Translations under genes and position numbers: made by a program
Origin: Branchinecta lynchi
Lineage: Eukaryota; Arthropoda; Branchiopoda; Anostraca; Branchinectidae
Length of the DNA: 64,000 nucleotides
Direction of reading: 5' to 3'
Assembly (NCBI GenBank): GCA_023053575.1
Contig: JAKZAP010000058.1
Span: forward strand, 248,001-312,000
Shown here: positions 32,849-45,900 of the stretch, one piece after another
How positions within the stretch are numbered: position 1 is the first letter of the stretch
Layout of the letters: every line of letters starts with the position of its first letter
Notes under the pieces: generated by a model
The model's input: only the letters and a program-made list of their open reading frames with translations
Told to the model about the DNA's origin: nothing
Database searches by the model: none

Positions 32849-34078
32849 CAAACGCTGGGGCATGCTGACAGGGGTGACCATAGTTATCACACACAGTTGT
32901 AGCCCTTCTTCCGCATAGGGGTATCAGTATACAGTACTTTGGTAAAACAATTTGGTATATATTTTTTTACCTCGAAATGTTTTGCTTTTAAAGGGAACTG
33001 GTACCCCTCTGGGGAATAAGGGGTACACATACGTATACTGGTACCCTTCTGGGGAATAAGGAGTACAAATATGTATGACGTCCTTACTCACCCCTGCCAG
33101 TATACCCCAGCATTTGACCATGGGTATAAAAAGGGCTTTGTTTACTAGACAGGTGCAGTCCTTTTTCTTTTTTCACCATACACAATTATACTCGGTCTTC
33201 TCTCTCAACCTTCTCCTGTCACGCTGTCCCCTCCTGACGCTATTCACTTTCCAACAGCCGCCTCACCGTTCCAAATGGTCGCCTTACTGTTATCTTATAG
33301 ACCCTAAGAAGTAGGAAAAAAAAAACAGAAGTACCTGTTAAAATGGCCGTTTTTTTTTTGTAAAAACGGTCCGTTTCTGTTTTTCCGAAAAAAAACCGGA
33401 AAAACAGAAACGGTTTTCCGTTTTTTTTTATCACCGTTTCTGTTTCTGTTCCGTTTTTACCGTTTCTGTTTTTGGCTAAAACAGAAACGGTAAAAAACGG
33501 CAAATAAAAAACGGAACAGAAACAGAAGCGGTGATAAAAGAAACGAAAAACCGTTTCTGTTTTTCCGTTTTTTTCCGGAAAAACAGTAAAGGACCGTTTT
33601 TTACAAAAAAACGGCCGTTTTAACAGGTATTTCTGTTTTTTTTCCTACTTCTTTTGTGTACAAGATAATAGTAAGGTGACCCATTGGAACGGTAAGGCGG
33701 CTGTTGGAAAGTGAATAGTGTGAGGAGGGGACTCATGGAGGGTCTGACAGGAGAAGGTTGTGAGAGAAGGTCGAGTATAATTGTGGAAGGTGAAAAAAAG
33801 GACTCTGCACCTGTCTTGTAAACTAAGCTCTTTTTTTATACCCATGGTCAAATGCTGGGTATGCTGGCAGGGGTGAGTATGGAAGTCATGCGTATGTCCA
33901 CCCCTTTTTCCCCAGAAGGGTACCAGGAACCTTTAAAAGCAAATATTTTAAGGTCAAAAATTAATACCAAATTGTTTTAGTTCCCAAAGTACTGTATACT
34001 GATACCCCTATGCGGAATAAGGGGTACAATTACGCGTGAGAACCATGGCCACCACTGTCAGCATGCCCCAGCGTTTTG
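32849..34078. repeat. 1.2 kb foldback palindrome
   Basis: Two arms of about 600 bp, centre near 33475. Outer ends are AACGCTGGGGCATGCTGACAG-type and inverted CTGTCAGCATGCCCCAGCGTT. The arms include inverted GGGGAATAAGGGGTAC blocks. The core is built from repeats of ACCGTTTCTGTTTTTCCG and its complement. Apparent ORFs inside are not coding. Confidence 0.9.
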
Positions 34079-34089
34079 CATGGGCTTCA

Positions 34090-34560
34090 TTCAAGTGCCA
34101 TGTACCAATAACTTTTCGGTCGGTCGGTCCACTATTCCCGAGTTAGGGTACTCCCAGATGTGCTAGGACGATGAAACTTGGCAGGCATATCAGGGATCTG
34201 ACCAAACTAACTTGGAAATAGTCACTTCGAACTGGGTCGGATTTGGGCACTTTGGGGGAAGTTATAGGGGGTTCCGGAATTCCGGTGATCCGGAGTTAAG
34301 GTACTCCTAGGTGGGCTAGGACGATGAAACTTGGCAGGAATCAAAGACCCAACCAAATTAACTTGAAAATAGTCAGTTCCCCGATCCGGGCATCGTGGGG
34401 GAGTTCAGGGAGGGGGAATCCGGAATCTTGAGGCATTGTAACTTTCGAACGGGTGATCGGATCTTAATGAACCTTGATATTTGGATAAACCTTGTTTCTC
34501 GGATGTCCCATTTAAGTACGGACCGGATCCCATTTCGTGATCCCCCGATGGTCCATGATC
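34090..34560 (+). repeat. Satellite-like array 6
   Basis: Starts TTCAAGTGCCATGTACC with TTTTCGGTCGGTCGG, about one unit long; forms the right flank of the palindrome. Confidence 0.8.
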
Positions 34561-34715
34561 ATTTGCGCCACAACGGTTTTGCTTAAACATTGGAAAAGTT
34601 CGGTGGCTCTTTCTTAGTTGTATAATTATAGCTTTGTACAAAAGTCTCATCAGAAATGGGAGCTTGAAGACTTCCAGCTTTCAGTACAAAACAATTCGTG
34701 CTTCCTATTGGTTGG

Positions 34716-35772
34716 ATTTAAAACAAGACCAAAGTTGTCGATGGGATCCCAAAAATCTAAGATTTGATCCAGACAGTTCGGTCTTGTCTTCGCCAGGCTA
34801 ATCATCAGAGAAAACCGAGTTCAGATATTCTATCTACCTATCTATACCTCTATAAGCCATATCTATTTTGACGATATTGACCGAAACTTCCTGCTTTACT
34901 ACTGCCAAATGTGCGGTTTCGCCCGAATTCCGAGCGAACTACTAGTCCAGCAAAATAAGAAAAATTCAGAAACGAAGCCGGCGTATCTCCTTATCCCTAT
35001 AAAGAAATCTAATCAACTTTAAATAAAATTTTGACTTAAAAAAATGCGGGTACAACCGGATTGTGGACTAATTATATGTCCGGGTAAAAAATTATCATTA
35101 TATACGGACTCAGCGTCTCTCCTTAACCCTAAATATATCATCTAATCAACTTTCGATAAAGCTTTTACTTTTAACATATTTTCCAGTTTTGGCTGTATTA
35201 CAGGCGAACTAGCTGTCCGGCGAGAAAATGGTTTTCACCATCGGGTTCAGCATGTCTTCTTACCCATAAATTAAACATTTAATCAACTTCAAATGAAACT
35301 GTTGCTTTTAATCAACTTTCCGGTTTTGGCCGGATTCCGGACTAACTGCTTGTCCGGCGACAAAATGATTTTCACCATCATGCTCAGCATGTCTTCCTAC
35401 CCCTAAATCAAATATTTAATCAACTTCAAATGAAACTTTTACTTTTAACCAACTTTCCGTTTTTTGCCGGATTCCGGACGAACTACTCGTCCAGCGAGAA
35501 AATTAGTGTCACCATCGTGCTCAGTATGTCTTCTTACTCCATAATCGACTATCACATTAGCTGTTTAAAAATAGTTTGTTTGTCCCTTAAATCGAACCCC
35601 CTCCCCCACCCCCAAATATAGGGCTACAGACCCCGTCTACGAACTCGACCTTACCCTTGACCCAAACAATCCTCAACATATCCTCATACGTGCTTATAGA
35701 CGGACGGACGGACGGACAACTTTTACGATGTCATAAGTATCCCTCCACTTACGTTTTGGGATCCCAAAAATC
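34716..35772 (-). mobile_element. GGGATCCC-family element, copy 4
   Basis: Reverse orientation: AACAAGACCAAAGTTGTCG at the left, ACTTACGTTTTGGGATCCC at the right. The inner 130 bp units (TTTCCGGTTTTGGCCGGATT) are well preserved. Confidence 0.8.
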
Positions 35773-36086
35773 CGTCTTAACCGACCAATGGGATGATAGG
35801 GATGCGAGACTCGGTTTCGCAAATGTGTCATTATACCAAAAAGAAATAACCAGATTAACGTTTCCAGCAAAATTATTACTAAACCAACAAGAAATAGCAA
35901 GATTAACGTTTTCCGCAATTAAACAGCTCAGAATGGTTATCAAAGGCCGATAGTTTAGTCTGTAAGTCGAAAGTCCTATACCTCCTAATGTTAATTTTGC
36001 TGTTATATGCTTCCTTTAATGATGGTGCAATCTCTCTATTCTGACTCAAAAATCTTTCCTTCCGAAAAGCGGAAAATATCGGTAGA

Positions 36087-36686
36087 TGGCATAATCCGCC
36101 GGGAGTATAAAGCATTGTCCTAATTGGTGAAATAAGGTGTATTACCGCGTATAAGACTTATCACAGATTCCTCTTTTCCTCGGAGCGCGCTGTAATAAGG
36201 TGAATAAGAATAGACTAGCGTTCTATTCTGGCTTATGCAGGGCCAATCAGATCGCTTGGTTGGTTCCGCCAGCGGGCCGAGGAGAGGCGCAGCGTCGTCG
36301 AGGTTGCCAAAGAAAGCACAACAGTTCTACTTTGTTGGAGGCTAAAGAAACAACTTTTCTTAACAAAAACACGTTTTCGTTCTATTACGACGGCTTTTCG
36401 TCAGTTCGAGGATCAATGCTGTCCATCCGTTATTTTAATAGCTTTTTTACAGTATAGTTTGCGTTATATTGTACTCGTGTACTTCAAGTAGTACCAAGAA
36501 CCTTTTCGGATATTTTTAGAGCTCGAAAAATTGTATTACCTTGGCAACACCGGAAGCCGCACTGATAAGAACCTCTTGGGTTGTATTTGCACAGGCGTGT
36601 GTATTAAGACGTAAACATCGCGTATAGCGCTATTCACCTTATTACACCTATTAGGACAATGCTTACAACCCGCTAGATTATGCCAG
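36087..36686. mobile_element. 600 bp inverted-repeat element just downstream of T-box stop
   Basis: Ends TGGCATAATCCGCCGGGAG and the inverted CCGCTAGATTATGCCA. TIRs of about 50 bp also include GCATTGTCCTAAT-GGTG and CACCTTATTACACCTATTAG. No transposase frame. Confidence 0.75.
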
Positions 36687-36763
36687 GACGCCACGCGTAC
36701 AAGTCGGAACAAAAAACCGGAAATTTGGAAATAACAGGTAAAATAAAAACAAAGTGCCGACCC

Positions 36764-36958
36764 CTACTGCAAACCCTCAATGTTATGCGTCCCCCACTCT
36801 GAACTCCAAAGTGAGCTTTGGTTACTAAAACTTGGATTGGCATGAGGGGAGGTTGTATAGTGACTCGAACAGTTGGCGTAGTACTCGTTACGAAGGTTCT
36901 GGGGGTAGGCCTGGTAGCTGAAATCATTCAGCGAGGGCGCTGGGTAGGACGATGGCAT
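36764..36958 (-). CDS. T-box exon Z (C-terminal exon with stop)
   Basis: 195 bp: acceptor TTCTTGTCGTTCTAG, 64 codons and a TAG stop, phase 0, matching the end of any Y exon. It starts MPSSYPAPSLNDFSYQAYP and contains NEYYANCSSHYTT, then SSLWSSEWGTHNIEGLQ before the stop. It is Ser/Tyr/Asn-rich like C-terminal tails of Brachyury-type proteins, but I recognise no named motif. A 600 bp inverted-repeat element ends 77 bp downstream, so the 3' UTR is short or runs into the transposon. No clear AATAAA was seen. Confidence 0.75.
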   Translation of the reverse strand: MPSSYPAPSLNDFSYQAYPQNLRNEYYANCSSHYTTSPHANPSFSNQSSLWSSEWGTHNIEGLQ

Positions 36959-39900
36959 CTAGAACGACAAGAACTTATCTGGAGGAAGTAAGAACGTAGG
37001 ACAGCAGCCCCCTACTTCAGCAAATGCGCCGATCTTGCTTCGTATATGTTTAGCCGAGTGCAACCCTGAGATGGGCGAATCCGAATCCGGATTCGAATCC
37101 TAAATTCGTGCTTTTGGCTGGATTCGAACTTGTGCTTGTCAGGCTGGATTTGTACTCGAGTTCCAAACCTTTAATCTACGAATCCGCTAAAATTTCGAGC
37201 ATACATCCTTCCAGGTTTTACAGTGGGCTTAGGCAATCCAAATTTTGGTCTCCACTACCAACCATCATCAGTAATCTATCACGTTATCCGATTACCTTAG
37301 ACAGGCCCGTATTCATGAATTTATTTCGGGGGGGGGGGTCAACCCCCCCCCCCCCTTGGATACAGCATTGACCTTAGATATCAGTATTTTTGTCGCCTTA
37401 ATAACCTATGTACATAATTTGATTTTTTTTTTAAGGTCGGATTCGAATCCTTAGCATGAAATGGTCGATTCGGATTCGTACCTAGCCCTGGATCGGGTTC
37501 GAATCCTTTCATGATCGGATTCGCCCATCTCAGGTGCATCCCCGACTGCTATCGCGTACCATCTGTATTTGGTAGCATTCCACCGAGTTATAGTCGGTTA
37601 CGATCGTTATGACGTTGTTATTATACTGATACCACCATCTAACATTATGCGATAAGTAGCTACTCTTATCATTTTCGTTCCACAAGGTCGTTACAATTTG
37701 CAGTAGATAGTCGGGAGCAGAACAAAGTAACACTAGGAAGTAGCGCCAAGACCTATACTTTTCATTCTTCACAATCGGGCCATACTTGTAGCGACGCCCA
37801 CTACGCTTTTGGCGATAAAAACGAGAGGAAATTGTGATTATAGAAATTTCCAGTAAAGCTAAGTTGGCGGTCTGCACACATCGAAGAAACAGGGGATGTT
37901 GTACCTTTTGTTTGCTTTGTTCAGGAGTGTAAATTATTTGAGCCAGCGCTGGTGAACGACTGATTGAATTTCAGTAGGGACGTTCTCTATCACTAGTGGC
38001 GTTACTGTCGCTGCTACTAATAATAATAACAACGTTTATTTCCTGAATAGCTCATATAATTACTCGCTAGCGTCGGATCGTCACACAATTAGTAACACGG
38101 CTAAAACTTAAAAGTTTGTGTCACTTTTTTCATGTCTCGGCGCTACTCCCTCGTGTTATTTTGCTCCCTTAGTGATAATAACTACCGGTTCAGATGGAAT
38201 TCGTTGTCGGTATGAAAAATGTCGTTTTAATTTTTTCACATTACCGTTTTCTTTGGCATGTTGTGTAAACCTCTTTTCACGAATGAACTAGATACGAAAA
38301 CGTTAAAAGTCGAACTACATATTTGCAACAACAGCTACAGCAAAGTACAAATATGGATTTTTGCGCGACAGGACCACTGTTTTAATAGTTGGAAGCTAAT
38401 TGTAAAGTGCCATCTATGTATGATTATTAATTTCCGTGACATGGGGATGTGAACTGGTTAGATGAATTTGCCTTCGGGCAGGATCACTGTTCCTATGGCC
38501 GGCTTCTACCAGACTATTTTATTGGTTTGCGAACTATGTTCACAAGCCCCTCGGTAGCTCAGTTGGTAGAGCGACTACCTTGTAAGCAGAGGGTCCTGGG
38601 TTCAAATCCCGGCTGAGGAGCATTTTTGTCTATCAGTTCACTACTTATGAAAAATAAATAAATGACATAGGCAAGGCCGTATCCATTGGGGGGGGGGTCA
38701 ACCCACCCCACCCCCCGAAACATACAAAAATAACCATTTGTATTGGCTTTTCCCTCTGATCTATGTGTTTTTTGTACTTTTTTGTCGGACCAACTGGCAA
38801 CCCCCCCCCCCCCCCCTGCCGAAATAAATTCCTGGATACGCTCATGGACATAGGACAAAACGTGTTGATGTTCGCTCGCAATTTCAACAGAGCGCTTGTT
38901 TTAACAAAAAAACAACCTGCTAAATTGCGCTGGCTCTTGTGACACGTGCAGTCTCTTGTCTGTCCACTGATAATGTCTTTGACATAAGTGTCAGTGAAAG
39001 ATCTTCTAGTAGGGAAGTTGTCTACGTAGAACATGCTGACTATACCCTGAGACTGGAGTTTAAGACTTTTGAACGAGAGTAGCCTACTGAACGTTTCAAC
39101 ACTTCTTTCATGGTAACTTATACCAGCTAGCTATGCGAAGTATAGTAGCCTACTATCGACATAGGACAAACAACAAATAATCAAAACCTCCGTCTCCCTG
39201 TGTCTGTAAAATGACTATGCGGAATCGAATATTTCCCCATACCCTGTCGGCTACAAACGAGTGGAGGTTAAAAACTTAGTGCAATATCACGTTTCATTAC
39301 CTCTACAAATAGCTAAATCGCTGGTGAGGAAAAGTAGCAGTAAAAGCTGATTGGTTATATGGACACGCTACAGGGCGGGTCAGCGCGCGGAGTACGCCTC
39401 CTGCCAGCCACCTTCACTTTTCTTGTGCGATAAGCAATGGCGAAGACAGAAGAGTAGTAAACGGGTATCAACATTAGTTGCGTTTTCGATCAAAGTTTGA
39501 AGTTACCTTCAACCTCAAAGGTCTCTGCTTAAAAACCGTTTTTGGTCGCCAGTCACAGTTCCTTCGTCCTTCAAACTCTGACCGTCGAACTTCCTGCGCT
39601 AGCAAGTTCGAAGTTTGCTTGAATCGTCGAAGAAACGTCGACCTGGCAAGGATAGCCGGAGTTGTAAAAACACTAATTAAGCAAACGGTGAACTTCGACG
39701 GTGTTCAAAAACGGAAATTAAGCAACCGGCTAAGCGAACGGCTAACAAAACTTCGATCAAAAACGCAACTATTAGCTCAAGCCAGAGTAGATACCACTAG
39801 CAAAGACAATAATAGTGGGAAAGACCGGTGACTGCGCCAAAATCAGGTCTCTGAAAATCGATTGGAACGCCTCCTAGCGTTTGTCCAATTTCCAGCGGTA

Positions 39901-42900
39901 GATGACTAATATAACCAAAGCAAGACGGCGTGACTAGGCAATGTCTGTCAACATTAACTGATTCGAAATCGTGAATTCAACATTTTTTTTCCATAAAAAA
40001 GCGATTTATTCTTTTCCTACTTGTTTTTTGTTCCAATTAAAGAGGAAATCTGAATGGAGAGAGAATGCTCATTATAAACAGAACATGCTCTGATGATGAT
40101 TCTGAGGAAAGCGATGGAAGAAATTGTCAACAGAGCGATTTTTTAACGAAAGAACATCCGCTAGAAGGCGCTGATTGTTGTGACTCATGGGGCTTACGGG
40201 AGTTTCCACTTTTACTGTCTTTGACCACTAGGTCCGCTCAGTTTTGTCCGTGCATTCAAAGTCGCTGCATTCGGACAGAAGTTCTATCTGATTATTTATT
40301 CTTGATAAGACTTCGAGCATTCTGGGTATGTTGTACCAAACGTCACCATTAGCCTACCTGTATATGTTGCTCCTGGTGAAAACCCCCTTGGCCCTGTTGT
40401 ATCACCGCCTGCTGGAGAAACTGATTCTGATTCAAATAATAGCTGGGTTGTGACGTAGCATCATACCCCACTGGACTGGGGTAAGGGTGGGGGGCCCAAG
40501 TTTGGATCCCTATTGCATGATTCGGTGGCCCGCCTGGCAAGTGGCCACGGTCATGGCCGAGCAGCCAGTTCGGTGATGGAAGAGAGGAAGGGTAGCTTGG
40601 AGACGAGATCGAAGGATGTTGTGACGGAGTTGAGAGGTCTTCTAAAAAGATAAAACTATGTCAGGATACAGCTGCAGCTTACAGAATGCAACTTACGAAG
40701 AAATTTCTCGTGGTTAACACGATCGAAAGCAGGCTTTGCGTCGATAAAACAAATAAATACAGGGGTTGAACAAGCCCAAACATATTCAACCACGATTTTA
40801 GTACGAATACATAAAATTGAGCAGACAACTTTGACTGGAAGCCAAATTGGCAAGCTATGACCGTATTGAGGTTCGACAACCCCATTCAGTCATTTTTACA
40901 AAACCTTAGATACCACAGCCGCCAACGCAATAGGTCTATAGTCAGAAATACTACTGAAATCCAGCACCAAGTAATTTGGGGATACGGACTAGACAAAACT
41001 CAGACTACACGGGACAAAACTATGAGCCAGAAAACCATTAAACAGAGCGTTAGCATGTCCACTAGCGACAGTCCTGCACGCTTCAGGTGATTTGAAGAGG
41101 CTGTGAAAATCCAGTTACCCATCACTCATTCCCTTGAAGGGTCTTGAAGACCCCGTATAATGCTTTACATCGTTGCTCCGCTGGTAATGATTAATATTGC
41201 GGTGGCGTTGATTCATCACAACTAGAATCGCAACTAGATTGGGTTCTTGGTTCTATTCTTGCGTTGCGTACTTACCCTGCTCAAGTTGTCCGTACGATGA
41301 ATCGTGTCCGGGAACCCGATCATTGGATTTTCGGGAACCTTTTGAAAATGGGTTGTGTTTCATTTTTAGAGATGTTACCTGAAAAAAAAAGGATAGTTGC
41401 AAATCCAGAAGTCGGGTCCGAAGACAGCAAACGGCGTTGATTGCGATTCTCCCTGGAGAAGGAAAGGGATTTATCTTTATATTGTTTATCATTTTGATAT
41501 TTCACATTTTTATATTCCCGTCACGTAGAAAGGAATTCCGGTCGACTTGAAAGGACTCCGTTTGTGAAGACCAACAGAAAAAAGAACAAAGGTTTCGATG
41601 GGATCCCAAAAACTTAATATGTGATCTAGACAATTGGGTCTTGTCTTTGCCAGATCCAGTTTTCGCCAGACTCCTTGAATATTTTTACTATTAAAATTTA
41701 GAAACAGATTAAGGCCAGATAGCTAATCACCTGAGAAAACAAAGTTCAGACATGTGTGTATAAGTCATGTCCATGTTGACGAAACTAATCGAAACTTCCT
41801 GCCTTACTTCTGCCAAATTTAGGTTTCAGTCGGATTCCACAAAAAAAAATTAATTTTTGCAGTAAAAATGCTTGAGGAGTCTGGAGAAGACAGGACCCAA
41901 TTGTCTGGATTTGAAATTAAATTTGTGGGATCCCATCGAAACCTTTGGTCTTGTTTTACCAGACTCCTGTCAAACAAGACATGCGGTCGGACCGTCACCG
42001 TTTTTTTCTTCTTTTTTTTCTGTCAAGTTCAAGTTCTGTTTATTTAAAATTAAATTCAACATAAAGAGACAATTTGGCAGAGAGAAGGCTCGAGGCCAAA
42101 TGTCAAAAATGACGCGTTGAGCCTTTCACACTAAGCTACGCAACCTCTGCGTCGTGCTTGCGTCGACGCAGCACAAAGCTTACCCAGACAAATAATTCCT
42201 GGATACGCTCATGGACATAGGACAAAACGTGCTGGATGATGATGATTTTGTAGAAGTTCGCTCGCAATTTCAACAGATTGCTTGTCTTAACAAAAAAGCA
42301 ACCTGCTAAATTGCGCTGGCTCTTGTGACTCGTGCAGTCTCCTGTCTGTCCACTGATAATGTCTTTGACATAAGTGTCAGTGAAAGATCTTCTAGTAGGG
42401 AAGTTGTCTACGTAGAACATGCTGACTATACCCTGAGACTGGAGTTTAAGACTTTTGAACGAGAGTAGCCTACTGAACGTTTCAACACTTCTTTCGTGGT
42501 AACTTATACCAGCTAGCTATGCGAAGTATAGTAGCCTACTATCGACATAGGACAAACAACAAATAATCAAAACCTCCGTCTCCCTGTGTCTGTAAAATGA
42601 CTATGCGGAGTCGAATATTTCCCCATACCCTGTCGGCTACAAACGAGTGGAGGTTAAAAACTTAGTGCAATATCACGTTTCATTACCTCTACAAATAGCT
42701 AAATCGCTGGTGAGGAAAAGTAGCAGTAAAAGCTGAAGGTTATATGGACGCGCTACAGGGCGGGTCAGCGCGCGGAGTACGCCTCCTGCCAGCCACCTTC
42801 ACCTTTCTTGTGCGATAAGCAATGGCGAAGACAGAAGAGTAGTAAACGGGTATCAACATTAGTTGCGTTTTCGATCAAAGTTTGAAGTTACCTTCAACCT

Positions 42901-45900
42901 CAAAGGTCTCTGCTTAAAAACCGTTTTCGGTCGCCAGTCACAGTTCCTTCGTCCTCCAAACTCTGACCGTCGAACTTCCTGCGCTAGCAAGTTCGAAGTT
43001 TGCTTGAATCGTCGAAGAAACGTCGACCTGGCAAGGATAGCCGGAGTCGTAAAAACACTAATTAAGCAAACGGTGAACTTCGGCGGTGTTCAAAAACGAA
43101 AATTAAGCAACCGGCTAAGCGAACGGCGAACAAAACTTCGATCAAAAACGCAACTATTAGCTCAAGCCAGAGTAGATACCACTAGCAAAGACAATAATAG
43201 TGGGAAAGACCGGTGACTGCGCCAAAATCAGGTCTCCGAAAATCGATTGGAACGCCTCCTAGCGTTTGTCCAATTTCCAGCGGTAGATGACTAATATAAC
43301 CAAAGCAAGACGGCGTGACTAGGCAATGTCTGTCAACATTAACTGATTCGAAATCGTGAATTCAACATTTTTTTTCCATAAAAAAGCGATTTATTCTTTT
43401 CTTACTTGTTTTTTGTTCCAATTAAAGAGGAAATCTGAATGGAGAGAGAATGCTCATTATAAACAAAACATGCTCTGATGATGATTCTGAGGAAAGCGAT
43501 GGAAGAAATTGTCAACAGAGCGATTTTTTAACGAAAGAACATCCGCTAGAAGGCGCTGATTGTTGTGACTCATGGGGCTTACGGGAGTTTCCACTTTTAC
43601 TGTCTTTGACCACTAGGTCCGCTCAGTTTTGTCCGTGTATTCAAAGTCGCTGCATTCGGACAGAAGTTCTATCTGATTATTTATTCTTGATAAGACTTCG
43701 AGCATTCTGGGTATGTTGTACCAAACGTCACCATTAGCCTACCTGTACATGTTGCTCCTGGTGAAAACCCCCTTGGCCCTGTTGTATCACCGCCTGCTGG
43801 AGAAACTGATTCTGATTCAAATAATAGCTGGGTTGTGACGTAGCATCATACCCCACTGGACTGGGGTAAGGGTGGGGGGCCCAAGTTTGGATCCCTGTTT
43901 CAAGACCACGGTCATGGCCGAGCAGCCAGTTCGGTGATGTAAGAGAGGAGGAAGGGTAGCTTGGAGACGAGATCGAAGGATGTTGTGACGGAGTTGAGAG
44001 GTCTTCTAAAAAGATAAAACTATGTCAGGATACAGCTGCAGCTTACAGAATGCAACTTACGAAGAAATTTCTCGTGGTTAACACGATCGAAAGCAGGCTT
44101 TGCGTCGATAAAACAAATAAATACAGGGGTTGAACAAGCCCAAACATATTCAACCACCGATTTTAGTACGAATACATAAAATTGAGCAGACAACTTTGAC
44201 TGGAAGCCAAATTGGCAAGCTATGACCGTATTGAGGTTCGACAACCCCATTCAGTCATTTTTACAAAACCTTAGATACCACAGCCGCCAACGCAATAGGT
44301 CTATAGTCAGAAATACTACTGAAATCCAGCACCAAGTAATTTGGGGATACGGACTGGACAAAACTCAGTTAGACTGCACGGGACAAAACTATGAGCCAGA
44401 AAACCATTAAACAGAGCGTTAGCATGTCCACTAGCGACAGTCCTGCACGCTTCAGGTGATTTGAAAGAGGCTGTGAAAAATCCAGTTACCCATCACTCAT
44501 TCCCTTGAAGGGTCTTGAAGACCCCGTATAATGCTTTACATCGTTGCTCCGCTGGTAATGATTAATCTATTTTCATAATATGGAATTTCCCTGTCGGATG
44601 TGCGCTTGTACCTGTTTTGTATGCTTGACGAAAACAATTTTTGAACAAGACCAAAGCTGTCGATGGGATCCCAAAAATCTAAGATTTGATCCAGACAATT
44701 CGGTCTTGTCTTCGCTAGGCTAATCATCACAGAAAACCGAGTTCAGATATTCTATCTACCTATCTATCTATACCTCTATAAGCCATATCTATTTTGACGA
44801 TACGCCTCTGCATGATCGAGCTGTCCGATCGATTCAGGATTTTTAGATTCTGTTGCTCTTTGAAATTTTGCTGTCAGGACTCCTCGGAAGGAGGTGGACA
44901 TGGTAATTAGAAAAGATGAAAGAACATCACAAGGGACAAAGGTCGTAATCATGTAGCCGCCGCTGCATGGAAACGAAATTAAATGGGGTCCCTGATCGCT
45001 CATTGGCTGCTCGTTGAAAACGAAAGTAGACAAAGGTCGTAATCATGCAGCGACCAGTGCTTGGAAACGAAATCAAATGGGTCGCTGATCATGCAGTGGA
45101 GAACATCATACATTCAGATAATCTGTATGAAACTACTTTTCGTACCTTGAACTCTCTTGGCCGGTTGAGGGTAAGGGGCTGTCCGTTGGGTATGACCATC
45201 GTTCCCTAAAGCCAGGGAAGGTCTTCCAGTGGAGGACATTGATAGTGAGACCCCTGAGGTTAGGACGACTTCGGAAGAATGGCGTGGAGAGGGGTACAGT
45301 GAGCTATCTGGAAAAGGGAGAAAATAGTAGCTCTTCCTACGCCGGCGCCATGAGTAAACACGTATCACGAGACCTTTAAGTTGGTATCCCCCCACCCACA
45401 GACGTGCGTGTGGTCCTTACAAAAGCCCTGGACGACTGCTTGTTAAATTGTGTTATGACTCTCTTCAGCATCTTTAACATTTGCAATTTTCTCCGAAACC
45501 GAGCATCTAATATACGTGTAGCGTTTACCCGAGCGGTTGGTACATATTAGAATACACCTGTATTTTGATCTTAATCCTTGAAGGGTTGGTTCGTAACTGT
45601 GGAGAGGGAAGTTCGGACGGTAGGTCCTGGGCCCTACATTCAATCAACAGTGTTTAGAAAACACAATTACTTTCTAATATTATAGTTCTGCATACATCGA
45701 ATACATCTGTTTATCCAACGATCCTTAACCACTACTGTCTTAAGACTAACTTAAAGCTGCTTCTCTAGATACAATTTATTTGGTCCCTATAGACTTGATT
45801 TTTTTCACTTGCTTAATCGTTTCACTTTGTTTAATCGTTTTCACTCTTGAGCATGAACAGGTGTGAGAAAATAAGTGACGGAAATGCCACTGAGGGAAAA

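Larger units (their letters stand above)
31567..35998. repeat. Larger inverted structure around the palindrome
   Basis: Outside the 1.2 kb palindrome the satellite array is reversed on the left (31855-32835) and forward on the right (34090-34560). Beyond these, ACTTTCGACTTACAGACTAAA..GGCCTTTGATAACCATTCT at 31613-31662 is inverted at about 35930-35975. A GTGGCGCAAATG piece (31735-31746) is inverted at about 34560. A GGGATCCC-family element (34716-35772) interrupts the right arm. Confidence 0.75.
38826..41192. repeat. 8.7 kb unit, copy 1 (partial, diverged)
   Basis: About 2.37 kb matching positions of about 42192-44570 in copy 2, with visible substitutions and indels. It contains a MITE (39167-40304), exon Y1 and a LINE fragment. 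It starts next to a poly-C/poly-G mini-repeat (38690-38825) and stops at 41192, where a 74 bp foreign repeat begins. Confidence 0.85.

Noticed and set aside
33240..33851. ORFs and Phe/Lys-rich frames around 33.2-33.9 kb
   Set aside because: They lie in the foldback palindrome and mirror each other across its centre.
39478..39831. 117-codon plus-strand ORF conserved in three unit copies
   Set aside because: It coincides with a TA-flanked inverted-repeat MITE, and conservation reflects the recent duplication.
45114..45395. 93-codon basic ORF on the minus strand, present in both full units
   Set aside because: No splice sites linking it to the T-box exons, no recognised domain, and identity is explained by the unit duplication.
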